Positions 45,299-56,640 of a stretch of DNA of 64,000 nt are shown here, piece after piece (positions within the stretch are counted from its first letter, which is position 1; each line of letters opens with the position of its first letter). The stretch lies in NCBI GenBank assembly GCA_027625915.1, contig JANTQA010000047.1:3472001-3536000 (forward strand). Reading direction: 5' to 3'. This DNA is from Anaeramoeba flamelloides (taxonomy: Eukaryota; Metamonada; Anaeramoebidae). The translations under genes and the position numbers were made by a program. The notes beneath the pieces were generated by a model. It saw only the letters and a program-made list of their open reading frames with translations, did no database searches and was not told where the DNA came from.

Positions 45299-47245
45299 TT
45301 ATTTAATTTTACAACTAATTGTATGAAAATTTTTGTTTGTATAGGAATAATTAAAATTTGGATCATATATAATCTTTTTTTTGAGACCATATTTAATGTT
45401 GTCCAATTTGTTTTGAATTTTTTCAGTGTTGCATTTACTACGATTGTTGTTATTATTAATCTTGTCCAATAAACTTGTTGGGATTGTTTCTTGTTTAATT
45501 TTTATTTTCTCAATATGCTTTCTTTTCATTTTCCTTTGATAATAGCTTTCAGCTTTCATTTCCCTTTCACCATTTTTCAGGGTTACATAGATTTCTAGCA
45601 AAATTTCTTTAATTTTTAAAGCAATTTTGGTTGAGTTTCTTATTCTCAGGCGCACATCTGAAATAATTTTCCTTAACTTTTTACAAAACTTTTGGTTTTC
45701 TCTTTCTAAACAGAGATCGTGAACTAAAGGTAAAACATAGAGCAGTTGGATGAAAGTTGTCAAATTGACGACTTGATCGTTTATTTGCTTATTTTGGAAA
45801 AGTTCGATTGAAAGAATTATTTCTTGGTGTATATTTTTTGGGAGATCTTCAGGAATAATATCGATTGTGAGGCCCAAAATGTTTCGTAACGCTAAGCTTG
45901 AGAGCCAAAGGTGCTCTTTTCGTAGTAGCCTGTCAAATGGTGATAATTCATTTAATAATACAAGTAATTGTAAATCATTAAAAAATTTGAAGCAGTAAAT
46001 CGCCGTGTTACCAGTGAATTGCTCGCCAAGCTTGCTGAGGCACTGTTTTAAAATATTGTTTATGATAATCCGATATTGGGGGAAAGTCAAAAAGCATTGT
46101 AGCGCAAAACGGAAAACCAATTGGTATGTTTTTGGCTGGTTTTGAAAGAGCGATCTGTTTAAACACATCTCAATTATTCTTAACATGCACTCAATTTTGT
46201 AATTTGTGACGCTTTCGTATTTTTGCTGTTTAATTGTCTTGGTTGTTTGCAATTGGCTTTGCTGGTTGACTCGAAAAAATTGGTTGCAATTGGGATCATA
46301 AAATTCAAAGATCTTTCTCAAGTCTGTTTGTGAAGAGTTGTTATACTCAAGGTTGAATTTGTTTGAGTGAGACGAATTAAAAATGCCAAACAAAAACCCC
46401 AACGAAACTAAACAATCGTCAATAATTTTTTCAAGAGAATGGTTTTGAATCTTCGTCCTTTGATTTTTGCGTTTCGTTTTGTTTCTGGATTTGAAAATTT
46501 TCGATTTATCCATTTTTGTAAAGACCGTTTCAATGATGTGCATATTGTGTTTGTCCTGATATCTGTTTTCGGAAATCGTTAATGAAAAGAGTAATTGCTG
46601 TAACAATGAATGCACATTCATTTGTTCGTTTAGATCTGAATTTACTAAATAATTCGTAAAAGGATAAATTGTAGTTTGGTTTGGATAAGATCGGAAAGGC
46701 TTTTTTGTTTCTTCCTTTCGTTCGAAATAATAATTTTCAATCAATTTTCTTTTTCTGTTCTTTGTTCCGAGATAATTCTTCATTAGATCCTTTTCGGCGA
46801 GAAACAATAATTTTTCTTTTTTTTGTTTTTTTTTTTGGAAAGTTTCATGTTGGAAATATTTTTTGTAAAAGCTTTCATAACTAAAGAATTTTTTTTGTCC
46901 TTCTTCGTTTTCCTTTTCTGTCTCACTGTTTTTGTATTGTGGTTTTAATTCCAAGTTTTTTATTGATCTTTTCTTTCTTTTGTATTTCTTTTTAAAATTA
47001 AAATGCTCATCACAAAAAAACTCGTATTTTTTTTCTTTGCCTTGGAGACTCTGTAAATGTTCCAGAGGATCAAACTCAAGCATCATTTCAAGACTTTCCT
47101 CGCCAGATACCTCATCTTCATTCCCAATTTCTTCATCCAGATCTTCAAAAGAACAGCTATGATCTTGTTCTTTTTTATTTTGAAGAGTGTTTTGTTCTTG
47201 TTTGAAGAAACAGAAGTCCTTGTCTAAAAAGGAAGATTTGTTCAT
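45299..47245 (-). CDS. Unidentified 648-residue protein
   Basis: Intact frame from the ATG at 47245 to TAA at 45299, with normal amino-acid diversity (Trp, Cys, His and Met all used). This sets it apart from A/T-rich background frames. Layout: an acidic start (FEDLDEEIGNEDEVSGEESL, about residues 33-52); a basic, aromatic middle (EKKYEFFCDEHFNFKKKYKR; FSYESFYKKYFQHETFQKKK); from about residue 200 a hydrophobic, probably all-helical region (EQMNVHSLLQQLLFSLTISE; YKIECMLRIIEMCLNRSLFQ; FALQCFLTFPQYRIIINNIL; LTTFIQLLYVLPLVHDLCLE); and a basic tail with an Asn run. It could be a HEAT/ARM-like helical repeat protein, perhaps nuclear given several Lys/Arg clusters. I do not recognise the family. No introns are evident and no mobile repeat lies inside. 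Confidence 0.8.
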   Translation of the reverse strand: MNKSSFLDKDFCFFKQEQNTLQNKKEQDHSCSFEDLDEEIGNEDEVSGEESLEMMLEFDPLEHLQSLQGKEKKYEFFCDEHFNFKKKYKRKKRSIKNLELKPQYKNSETEKENEEGQKKFFSYESFYKKYFQHETFQKKKQKKEKLLFLAEKDLMKNYLGTKNRKRKLIENYYFERKEETKKPFRSYPNQTTIYPFTNYLVNSDLNEQMNVHSLLQQLLFSLTISENRYQDKHNMHIIETVFTKMDKSKIFKSRNKTKRKNQRTKIQNHSLEKIIDDCLVSLGFLFGIFNSSHSNKFNLEYNNSSQTDLRKIFEFYDPNCNQFFRVNQQSQLQTTKTIKQQKYESVTNYKIECMLRIIEMCLNRSLFQNQPKTYQLVFRFALQCFLTFPQYRIIINNILKQCLSKLGEQFTGNTAIYCFKFFNDLQLLVLLNELSPFDRLLRKEHLWLSSLALRNILGLTIDIIPEDLPKNIHQEIILSIELFQNKQINDQVVNLTTFIQLLYVLPLVHDLCLERENQKFCKKLRKIISDVRLRIRNSTKIALKIKEILLEIYVTLKNGEREMKAESYYQRKMKRKHIEKIKIKQETIPTSLLDKINNNNNRSKCNTEKIQNKLDNIKYGLKKKIIYDPNFNYSYTNKNFHTISCKIK

Positions 47246-47450
47246 TAGTTTTGGAAAAGAAAAAATAAAAAAATAAAAAAATAAAATCTAAAAAAAAATA
47301 AAAAATAGTAAAAAAAATGTTTTTTTTTTTTTTGTATCTTTTTAAATACTTTTCAAGAAAAGTCATTTTTGTTTATCTTTCAAAGTACCTTTTACAACAA
47401 TAGACACGAAATACTTTTTTTTTTTAAACCAATTTAACGATTCTAAACAT

Positions 47451-47775
47451 CTATTTTTTATTTTGACTTTTTATTATTGCCGAAATATTGAAAAGTGATT
47501 CAGACAAACTGATTGTGTTAGAAAACAAAAACTGAACTTGTTTAACTTCTTGTTCGAATGTAACACCTAATTCACTATTCAAGAGCCCCTTTACCAAATC
47601 CATTTTAAAGGTACCACCCCTATCGTTCAAGAAAATTTTGAAAGAAGAATTGAATTTTTCCGAGTATTTTCGGAAAATTTGATTTTTTTTTATTCTTGCA
47701 ACATTTGTCACTCTATTCACAGAATCGCTTTTTTGAGTAGTATTTTAACATTTGATCTTCTGTTTTTTGAATTTC
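47451..47775 (-). CDS. Possible terminal exon of an unknown gene (low confidence)
   Basis: An open stretch of about 100 codons ending at 47451. The last 89 codons have unusually balanced composition for this region (KIFLNDRGGTFKMDLVKGLL; NSELGVTFEQEVKQVQFLFS). The nominal start is GTG, and the only internal ATG (MDLVKG...) would leave 50 residues. A possible acceptor (GAATAG|AGTGAC) near 47710 would make it the last exon of a gene lying to the right. It is only 200 bases upstream of the 648-residue gene, in the same orientation. It may also be chance or a decayed gene end; no domain is recognised. Confidence 0.3.
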
Positions 47776-48146
47776 TTTTTAATAATAAATTTTGAGAACC
47801 AATTCCCCGATTCACTTTTTGTTTAGTTAAGGTTTCTTGATTATTTCATGTCAATATCTTCTTTAATAAAGAAACATGACTTTCAACTAAATCACGTGTT
47901 GGCCAAGTTTCCACGTTTATTTTACCAACACCACACTCTTTCTTTTTATAAAAATATGTATTTTTCTTGGCTGAACAAATGATCAAATTTCAAGTTCCCA
48001 TCAAAACAAAATAATTACAAAAAATTTTTTAAACAGAAAAGGATTAAAATGAACAATTAGTAAAAGGGTGAAATTTGGTATGGAATATCTAAATTTTGTT
48101 TTTTCGTGAGTACTGACATTTCATGTTATCAAAAGAAAAAATACAT

Positions 48147-48715
48147 TTAAGGTTTACAATCCCTGAAATTTGAAAAAAGATTATCTTGTGTAGGGTGTAT
48201 TGACTTGTTAATTTGGATCTTAACTGATGGATCTCGGGTTTGATATGAGTTTTAAAAGTGGTTCAAAATGACAATTTTTTACAATTTATTTTTTTTTTTC
48301 CGAAATCCTAATTGAAGAGTGTAAGATTAATAGGTTGGTAGATGTTTAATAATAAATTGTGGTTTGTGGGTTTTTAGAAAAAAATTTTGATTTGCTTTTT
48401 TGCCAATTGACTTTATGAAAAAATAAAATTATTTTAAAGCTACAAATAAAAACTAGGCTTAATTGAAAATTTCAATCAACAACCCAGAAACCACATTTTT
48501 TTAATACTTAACTTCTGATATATTAGTCTTGAACTCTCCAATTAGGATTTCGGAAAAAAAAAATAAATTGTCAAAAATTGTCATTTTGAACCACTTTTAA
48601 ATCTCATACCAAACCCGAGATCCATCAGTTAAGATCCAAATTAACAAGTCAATACACCCTACACAAGATAATCTCTTTTCAAATTTCGGGGATTGTAAAC
48701 ATTTAAGAATATCTA
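48147..48715. mobile_element. Foldback element FB3, arms about 185-240 bp
   Basis: The left arm runs from AAGGTTTACAATCCCTG (48149) to TTCCGAAATCCTAATTG (48298). The right arm runs from CAATTAGGATTTCGG (48539) to GGGGATTGTAAAC (48688). Internal words such as TTGACTTGTTAATTTGGATC and GATGGATCTCGGGTTTG are exactly mirrored. Similarity continues weakly into the loop (GTGGTTTGTGGGTT / AACCCAGAAACCAC). No coding frame. High arm identity suggests relative youth. A decayed solo arm is at 29640-29870. Confidence 0.82.
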
Positions 48716-49450
48716 TTCCAGTAAAATTAAATTATTTACAAAATTTGGTTTTTTTTTATGATTGTATTTCAAGAAAATTAGGAAAACATTAATTTATCCG
48801 GAAAAATCTTTCATATTTTAGAATAAAACAATCTAAATTTAATATCAATTGTTTTAACAACTTTGTTACTTTACCTTTTCACTTTTTGTTCATGTCTCTG
48901 TATACCCTTTGTAATCAATTTTAGAATATTTTAACATCAAGCTAAAAATGAAATAAGAAATTCCTATTGATTTTGATTTTCAAGGTTATTCTTGAATTTG
49001 AAAAGAATTTAAGGTTTTTTTTTAAAAAAAAAGAATGGGGAGCTTAAATAAGTTTAACAGAGAGAATTTGAAGAATGGAAAAATTTTATCAATCATTTTT
49101 TTTTTTTTTCAAAAGTGTTTGGAGAAAGTAAAAGCAATAAAAAAAAAATATTATAAGAATTGTGAGATTTGATATGATTAGATCTTAAATAAACTTCATC
49201 AGATCTTTAATAAATAGAACAGTTCTTAAACAAACTGTCTTATATATGAAATCCTCTGAAGAGAACTGAATATATCTGAAAAGATTTGAAATTCACTCAA
49301 GTAAGTTGAATCAAACTTATAAATCGAATTAGTACTTGACTGGGGTTTTTACTCCTGATTTAGTATCTTGTACTGGTATTTTGCCTTTAATAAGATTTGG
49401 AAAGCTTGTAAAAAAACTCTCTCAAAAAAACCAAATAATAAAAATATATA

Positions 49451-49646
49451 CAGTCAGTTTCACTTTTAAGGCACAAACTTTCAACGAAATTAAAGACACA
49501 AAAAAAATCACAAATTAAGGCACAAAATTCAAATTCTAGTAAAAATAAATTGTAAAAAAAGAATTACAAATTTTGTGCCTTAATTTGAGAATTTTTTGTA
49601 CCTTAAATTTCGTTGAAAGTTTGTGTCTTAAAAGTGAAACTGACTG
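49451..49646. mobile_element. Tc1/mariner-type MITE, copy 2 (well preserved)
   Basis: A 196-bp element flanked by TA on both sides (49449-49450 and 49647-49648). Ends CAGTCAGTTTCACTTTTAAG and CTTAAAAGTGAAACTGACTG are perfect inverted repeats. The palindrome continues almost to the centre (GGCACAAACTTTCAACGAAATT; AATTAAGGCACAAAATTC). Same family as 23326-23520. Confidence 0.9.
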
Positions 49647-51508
49647 TATTAATAATTAGATCTATTGAAAGTAACTATTTCTTTAAAAATTTTTACTTTT
49701 CAAGATTTCGTCAATAATTTTTACTATTAAAACTGTAAGATTGATCATTTTTGTTGATTTTCATTATTATAAAGCGAATTGTAACATCGATATATTTTCA
49801 ATATTTCAGAAATTATTTATAAAAAAATCTATTAATTATTTATTAATTTTTTTAAAATATAAATTATTTTAGCAATTAAACTAAATTAGATTCCAAAATT
49901 TTGGAAACAGTTTAAACAGTGGAAAGAACATCATTACTGCACTTTAAATTCAATTTGGAAAGAATTTTGATTCTACAAACTATTTCATTTTTTGTCTTTT
50001 TTATTTAGTTTTCATTTCCTTTTTTGCATTTACGTAATCTGTTTGGTTAGATCTCAAAATTTTTTTTCAATGGTTCATAGAAGATTAGTGTTGAGTTTGT
50101 TAAATTGGAAAATCACATACAATTGTCCGGTGGTATCTTAACATTTGATCGATCAACAATTGTTGGTGAAATTTCAACAAATTTACCAATACATTTTTTT
50201 TTCCAGTCGTTTAATTATTTTGGACAATAACTCTTTTTATTTTTGAGTTTTATACTTTTTTATTTTATTTGTATTTAAATAATTACTTATTAATACATTA
50301 ATACTGGATTACTTAAATGTTGTTTTATATTAGGTTTGGAAATATAAAATAAATTGGTTTTTTTTTGCCTATTTTTGGTTTTGGATTTGTCCAAATTTTT
50401 GGAATGGGGTTTATATTTTACGAAAGAAAATTTAAGAAAAATATTTAATAACTTTCAAGCCAGAAAATTGATAATTCAATTTGAAATTTATCTTAAAATT
50501 TCGCTTTTTTTTTTTTTTTTAGAAATATTGATTTTTTACTAATATAAGAAACATTTTTAATTGATAAGATCTGCTGCTATGATAACAAAAATAAGGTGGA
50601 TGGGTGGTGATTATTAAAGATAAATTTGAGAATATTAAAATAAATTATTATATATGATATCTATTCAATTTATTAATTGAAATTAAAAGTTTCAATGTAA
50701 GTTACCTTCAAATTAGAAGGGAATCTGTTTTGTAAAAATTAAGGAATAAAATGGGTATTTTTAAATATAAATAGAAATATATTGAAATTCCAATGGGATA
50801 ATATATTTTTTTTTAATTATTTTTGGGTCTGAAAAAAAAAAAAAAAAAAAAAAAATGGTCATTTTTTTCTTTTATACTGGCGCAAGAGCTTTTGGAATAT
50901 TGATTTATTTTAGCTCTCTGATTTTACTTGAGAAGTTTGAAAATGTTATAAAAATCCAATTTATTTTACGAAAATTAATTGAAAACATTTTGTAATAAAT
51001 CAAGTGAAAATTTATATATTTTTTGAAGAAATTCTTTATGAAAAAATCATCAGGATTCCACAATAGGAAATTTAAATGTAATTTTAGTATAATATCACAA
51101 ACCAAACTTTTTTTTAATTGAATGGTTTGAAATTTTCAAGAGAATTTGATGATTTCATCGTCTTTGTACGATTTTACTTATCAAATTTCTTTGGGTATTT
51201 GAACAATTGAGAAACGTTGTGGTTTAACTTCAATAACAGAATATACTTTAATTTTAAACTTATCAATTGTCAGGACTAATCCCATTAGTTGACGAAAAAT
51301 AAGTTCATTAATTATAATTAAACATATACAGGAATTCTTGTCTACAAAAAATCACTTTTTTTTTAACAACTATCAAGGTTTTTGAAATGTACGGCCCCTA
51401 TAAGAATGTTTAAGAACTATCTGCAAGCTTATTGAAGTTTGAAGATTTATTGAAGGCGGGAAACTCTAAAACAGTGTTCATTTTTTTTAAAAAAATACTT
51501 TTCTTAAA

Positions 51509-52169
51509 ATGTACCTCTCTACTCGGAAACTTAAAATTGATGACTGGAAGAAAAAGAACCTCTTAATTTTCTTTGGCATTTTTTTTCTCTTCATATTGCT
51601 GGGGTTTATCATTGGAGTGGGCGGACCAAAAAAATATAACTCGGTGTCTGTGGACTCTTATTTGAGATCAAGTAATTCAAAAATTGAAATCCAATTAAAC
51701 AACATTTCTCGTATTAACCAATTTCTCTTTGTTGAAGGCTTTTTTGTAAATTCTGTAACTTATGGAGTTAAAGTCCCAATTACATTTAGTGTCGAATTGT
51801 ATGGAACTAAGAAACAACATTCAAAAGAATGGGGAGAAATTTATCAACAAAATTCACCTTGGAAAATGATTTCAAATACTACCCATAACAGAACAATCCT
51901 TTGCAAGCCGGTATGTTTATTGACTTTAACTTTTTTATTAACAATTTTTTTTGCTTTGTTTTGTTTTTTAATTTAAAAAACGATCTTTTTTGTTTTTTAA
52001 TTTTTTATTTAATTTTTTTTTTTTTTTTTATTTTACTCCAAAGGAAACTTCGAGCTGTGAATCACAAATTTTAGTTTACGAAACAATACACCAATACAGT
52101 AATTTTTATTTTAAAATAAATGCAGAATTTTCAGAACTCACAGATCTATTTCAAGTCGTTGAATTCAAA
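51509..52169 (+). CDS. TMEM181-like membrane protein, exons 1-2 (signal anchor and luminal domain)
   Basis: Exon 1 is 51509-51910 (134 residues), exon 2 is 52044-52169 (42 residues), with a phase-0 intron between. An N-terminal membrane helix (about 17-38, LLIFFGIFFLFILLGFIIGV) is followed by GGPKK, which parallels the GxxGPK after the first helix of animal TMEM181. A luminal domain follows. NTTHNRTILC and the Cys pair C132/C139 correspond to the NRTxxLxC...C region of TMEM181, part of the GOLD-like ectodomain shared with Wntless. Exon 2 ends ...LFQVVEFK|GTAAAT and joins FNYVNSSMTVFEILFRYFF at 57373. Reading on instead gives a further 71 codons to a TAG at 52382. Likely a Golgi or plasma-membrane protein. 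Confidence 0.8.
51911..52043 (+). other. 133-bp intron 1 of the TMEM181-like gene
   Basis: GTATGTTTATTG donor, long T-rich tract, CTCCAAAG acceptor; phase 0, joining CKP to ETSSC. Confidence 0.85.
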
Positions 52170-54239
52170 GTAAATATTACCTTTCTATTTTTTGATCATC
52201 TTTTCATTTTTTCCAGTTTTCTTTTTCAATCAGAAATAAATAAAAAAAAGAAGAATCAAATTGTTACACAACCAACTTTTCATTCTTTAGACTTTAAAAT
52301 TTTACACAACACCTCTCCAAAATTATTTGAAGTGTTTTATAAAACTATTTTTGCTTCAAGCTTCAACACGAATCTAAATTAGAAATATATTTTCTCTCAA
52401 CAGTTTACGTTTCGATTTGAAAAAAAGAAATGAAAACATCACGAACAATTTTGTTTTCTCTTTCTAAGACTGTTAAATTCAAGATATTTGAACCACAAAA
52501 AACTACTTATTACGGATAAAAGAAAATAATTAAAAAATTTTTGTAAACCTTATAACTCGACTTTAAAAACAACTCTTGAGAAAGAATATTTTTGAAGATC
52601 AACCAATTTTACTAAGTTTTTTTGCATTTAAACCAATAAAATTCTTTATTCAAAGCTTTTGTGTAAAAAAATTTATAACAAATAGAAAATTAAGCAAAAA
52701 TTTTCAGATGTTTATTTGAATTTATCAGTATTATCACAAATACAAAAAAATCCCATACAACCACTTTTTCAATTGGTGTTAACTACTGTTATTTCGCAAT
52801 TAATAAATGAAATTTTTTTCTTTCATTTTCCCAAATATTTTACTAATTATTAGTTGAACAAACCCAAAGAACTTGATAAAGCCAATTGACCATTTTTATG
52901 AGAAAATGACCGATTTTGAATATGTCGTGTACTCACAAAAACGGTCATTTAATCCACATTAGGACACGAATTGTTGTATTTAAAATAAAAAAAAAAATTA
53001 AGACAAAAATTAACAAGGTAATCCAAAAGAAAACAACAACAACAAAATTTTAAAAAATGGAAATTTTATTTTTTTAATACAGGCCGTATTTCAGAAAAAT
53101 TTAAACAAAAATAAATAAAAAAAATTATCTGTCAGACCAATGAAATTCTCACAAAAAGTTGGTTAAAATATGATAGAAAATCATTTAACATTGAAACAAA
53201 AAATGTATTATTTTATACATTATAACCTTTCGTGTATTTAGTCAATTGTATTGGTTGCAATTTTTTTTTAAATTGTAAAGTCTTCATGAAGTTGAAGATA
53301 TATCTCTTTAGTTTGGTTTCTTAAACTCTTTCGTCGAAATTTCCAACAACAACAACAACAACAACAAAAACAATGTAAATTGAGATTTTTCATTGGTTTT
53401 TTTAGAATTGGTAAATTTTAAAATAAAAAAATTTACTGCTAAAAAAAAAAAGCTTTTAAAAAGAGACAATTTTGTGTATCTGAGATATAATGCTATTAGA
53501 TTATGCAATGTGTTGTCTATGAACATTTTTGCGAGAATTTACCAATTTACAATTGGCCACCTTCTTGAGAAAATGGTCATTATAAATGATATTTTTTGGG
53601 ATTTAATGTTTTTAAAAGAAATTGCCTCATCTTGATTTTCTTAAAGTTTATTTGAAGTTTTTAAAAAATTTTTTTCAAATTGACTTTTTAAAAAAGAAAA
53701 AAGAAAAAGAAAAGTAAATAAAAGTAAAAAACGAAAAAAACAAAATTGATTAAATTAGAAAAAATGATCAGATCTAAAAATTTGAAGATTTACTTTGACA
53801 AGTGTTTTATTCACCCAAAATGATATTACAAAAATGGACTTTTTTGGTTAAAAAAATCAAATTAAAAAGAAATAAAGGTTAAGATTCATAGGTTTCAATA
53901 CTAAAAATTCAAAGTTTCTTAAACAAAAAAATTCCATGTTTTTTTTTTATTATTGAATGGAAGAGAGGTAATATCAAAATAAAGAACCTCATATTCATCA
54001 AATCCACCAAAATTTATTTCGTGATTTTTATACACATTATAACTTTGACAGTATTATAAATCAAATGATAACTTTTCTATAAATAATTGGAAAAGACAAA
54101 TAATGAAGACAAAAAGAAAGGCAAGAAATTATTTTTATGGATGGAAAAGAAAACAAATAAAGAAAAATGAAATGAAAAAAAAAAATTTAGAAACAAAAAC
54201 TGCAAAAACGAAAAAATGGATAAGAAAAAAAGACAAAAA

Positions 54240-54620
54240 AAAAAATTGATAAAAGGGGTTTATAATAAGCAATTGGTAAAATAATCTAAAAAAAAATATA
54301 TATAATTATATTGGTTTAATTAAGAACATCAGGAAATCACAGCCACGATAGTTTTGGTTAATTTATTTTAGTTTGATAGTTGATCACGAATGTTCATTTG
54401 GATGGGAGATAGTTGTTTAATTGCTGTAGTTTCTTTTTTCTTTTTGATCTAGTTTTTTTTTAATCATTTGATATTTCTTGTCTTTGCTTTTTTTTCATTT
54501 TTATTTTCAAGTTACCCATACTTTTCGTGTTTCAGTATCACAATTATCCACTTGATCATTTTTCTTTATAACTCTTCTTCTCAGTATAATGAAAAGTAAG
54601 TCAGGGAAAAAATGGAAAAA
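54240..54620. repeat. Dispersed repeat family X, copy d (5'-truncated)
   Basis: Lacks the GTGTAAATTACAC start; begins near GGGGTTTATAATAAGCAATTGG and keeps AATCACAGCCACGATAG, TTGATCACGAATGTTCATTTGG and CAAGTTACCCATACTTTTCG. Confidence 0.7.
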
Positions 54621-55369
54621 AAAATAAAAAATTATGTCGTTAATAGAACATTTTACACTTTGCTTCTACGGGTAATTAAATAATAAATCTGTGTTTACTA
54701 TTATTTTTACAAAAAAATGGTAAATATAAAATTATTTTTTGAAAATACACAGTATTTTCAAATTTGTGTGACCCTTTCACAAATATCTTTACAAAAAAAA
54801 TGAAAAACAAAAATTTTCTTAAGAAAATGAAAAATAAATTTTTTCTTATTTTAGTGTTAATATACAATACCATAAAAATAAATATTTTTTTTTGGATGAA
54901 TCACAAATGCCATATATTTAAAAATCTCTTTTTCAAGAACAAATCATAAAAAACATAAACAGTTTTTTCACCACAAACAGAAATTAAATTGTGAATTTTT
55001 GTGAACATAATTCTCTTGACCACCTGTACTGGTTTAATAAAGAGTGTTTGAAGCAATATAAAATTTGTATTTTTTACTCTCGTTTTCACAAGATTTTTAC
55101 AAATAATTTGTGAATTGCAAACAAAAATTTACAAAAAATGGAACAAGGGTTGAAAGTGGGTAAAATTTATTGTATTATCAATAGTTAAAAAAGTCAATTC
55201 ATATTTTTTTATTTATTTTTTTTTGTGAACTCTTGTGTAAAATTATTATTTTGTGAAAAATTAAAATGAAAATTCTGTGTAATAATCAAAAAATGAAATG
55301 AAGAATTATTAGTTTAAATATGGTGGCTTCAAATGGATTCTAAATATTAAATACAAAAGCAAAGTATCG

Positions 55370-55745
55370 AAGTTAGTTAAGGTTTTTTTGATCTTTTATT
55401 CAGAGATTAAAACAATTAATTTTTGGACAAAAATGTGGTTTTTTTCTGAAAATACATTGGTTCTTTTGTAAATTCACACTAATAACGACCTTGTAATGAA
55501 TAGTAGTATTGAATTAAGGGATAATTATTGAATCCCACTATGTGATTAATAGAGGAATATTAATTACTTGATGAACATAAAAAGTAATTGGGTTAATATC
55601 TTTTTAGGTGTATTTTTAAGAACTTAGTAAGTGGGGTTTTAAAATAGAACAAAAAACTAAAACCAAAAAAACACGCCAATAAACTCCTTTTTTTGTCAAA
55701 AAAAATTTTTTTTAATCTCTGAATAAAAGATCCTAATCACCTTAA
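55370..55745. repeat. Short TIR element, about 375 bp
   Basis: The left end GATCTTTTATTCAGAGATTAAA (55399) is mirrored exactly by TTTAATCTCTGAATAAAAGATC (55711). Weaker similarity extends outward (AGTTAAGG / CCTTAATC). No reading frame. MITE-like; single copy seen in this window. Confidence 0.6.
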
Positions 55746-56099
55746 TCGAAACAAAAGGTTGGATTTTGAAATATATGTTCAAAATTCATTTGGAGCATCT
55801 ATCCTTAAACAGTCGAAATAAACAATATCGCTGAAATTATACAATTGCCAATTTAATTTGAAAGTGTAAATAAAAAGGTATACTAGCAACTCTTTTCATC
55901 TTTTCAAGAAGGAATAGTTTTTAGGGGGGTATTTATAATTCTTGAAAAAAATGTGTTTATACTCGGAGAAATATAACAAACGAATTAGTTCGAGTTTAAT
56001 CAAATGTTTGTTACTTTCAGATTGTTTTTTCAAATGATAATACCAATTTGTCACTTTAATTTAACACTATTAAATAAAGGAACAATTTTATACACTATT

Positions 56100-56640
56100 T
56101 GGTGTTTAAAAGGGATTTCTATAATTTTTTTTTATTTTTTTTTTTTTCTAATCACAAAAATATTATGATTAAAAGTCATTTGATATATTCTATGTGTTTT
56201 TTTCAAGGAAATGAATTTTTCCAATGGTTTAAAAATTCAATTCTTAAAGCGATTTTACATCGTCAACTATTATATGTGTTGGAAATATTTGACTTTACTG
56301 AAAACGATTTCAAAGATATTGATATCTGGATCAATAAAAAAATACCGAATCTTTATTAAACAATCCACCTTCCCCAAGACTTGTTTATAAAACGTAAGTA
56401 AAAATCTATTCAGTAAGAATCACAATTTACAAAAGAAAATTAAAATTAATTCAAAAATTAAAATTTATAGGTTTGGATAAATTAATCAATCATCTTGTCT
56501 CCCTTTTTTTCAAAAAAAAGGATTTGAAAATATCAATTGGAAATCTCAAAATTTAAAAGAATTAAAAATTGAACTGGAAAATTTTTCGAATTAACCAATT
56601 AAAAAATAGCCCAAGTTGGAAGTGTCGTTACGTTTTTTTT
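56100..56640 (+). pseudogene. LINE relic, copy 2 (thumb and 3' region)
   Basis: Reads AILHRQLLYVLEIFDFTEND on the + strand, parallel to APILSQLYYGLEIFDLTQSD of the relic at 36450-38345. It continues in a shifted frame with YVKIYSVRITIYKRKLKLIQ, a KLKFIGLDKL-like stretch and ELKIELENFS (compare the KIYRRKYKLNEKLDFKNVEK region). The catalytic part is absent. Array H5 begins where the alignment stops, and a poly-A run follows the array at 57048-57068, as expected for a 5'-truncated LINE insertion. Same orientation as the host gene. Confidence 0.68.

Larger units (their letters stand above)
47776..51508. other. Gene-free spacer with a foldback element and a MITE
   Basis: Holds foldback element FB3 (48147-48715) and a mariner-type MITE (49451-49646). 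The stretches 48720-49440 and 49650-51500 are A/T-rich with homopolymers (a long A run near 50831-50854) and no supported gene. Confidence 0.6.

Noticed and set aside
53308-53635. Overlapping 72- and 80-codon frames on both strands
   Set aside because: Low complexity, no domain, partly coded by a CAA/TTG microsatellite, inside the proposed TMEM181-like intron.
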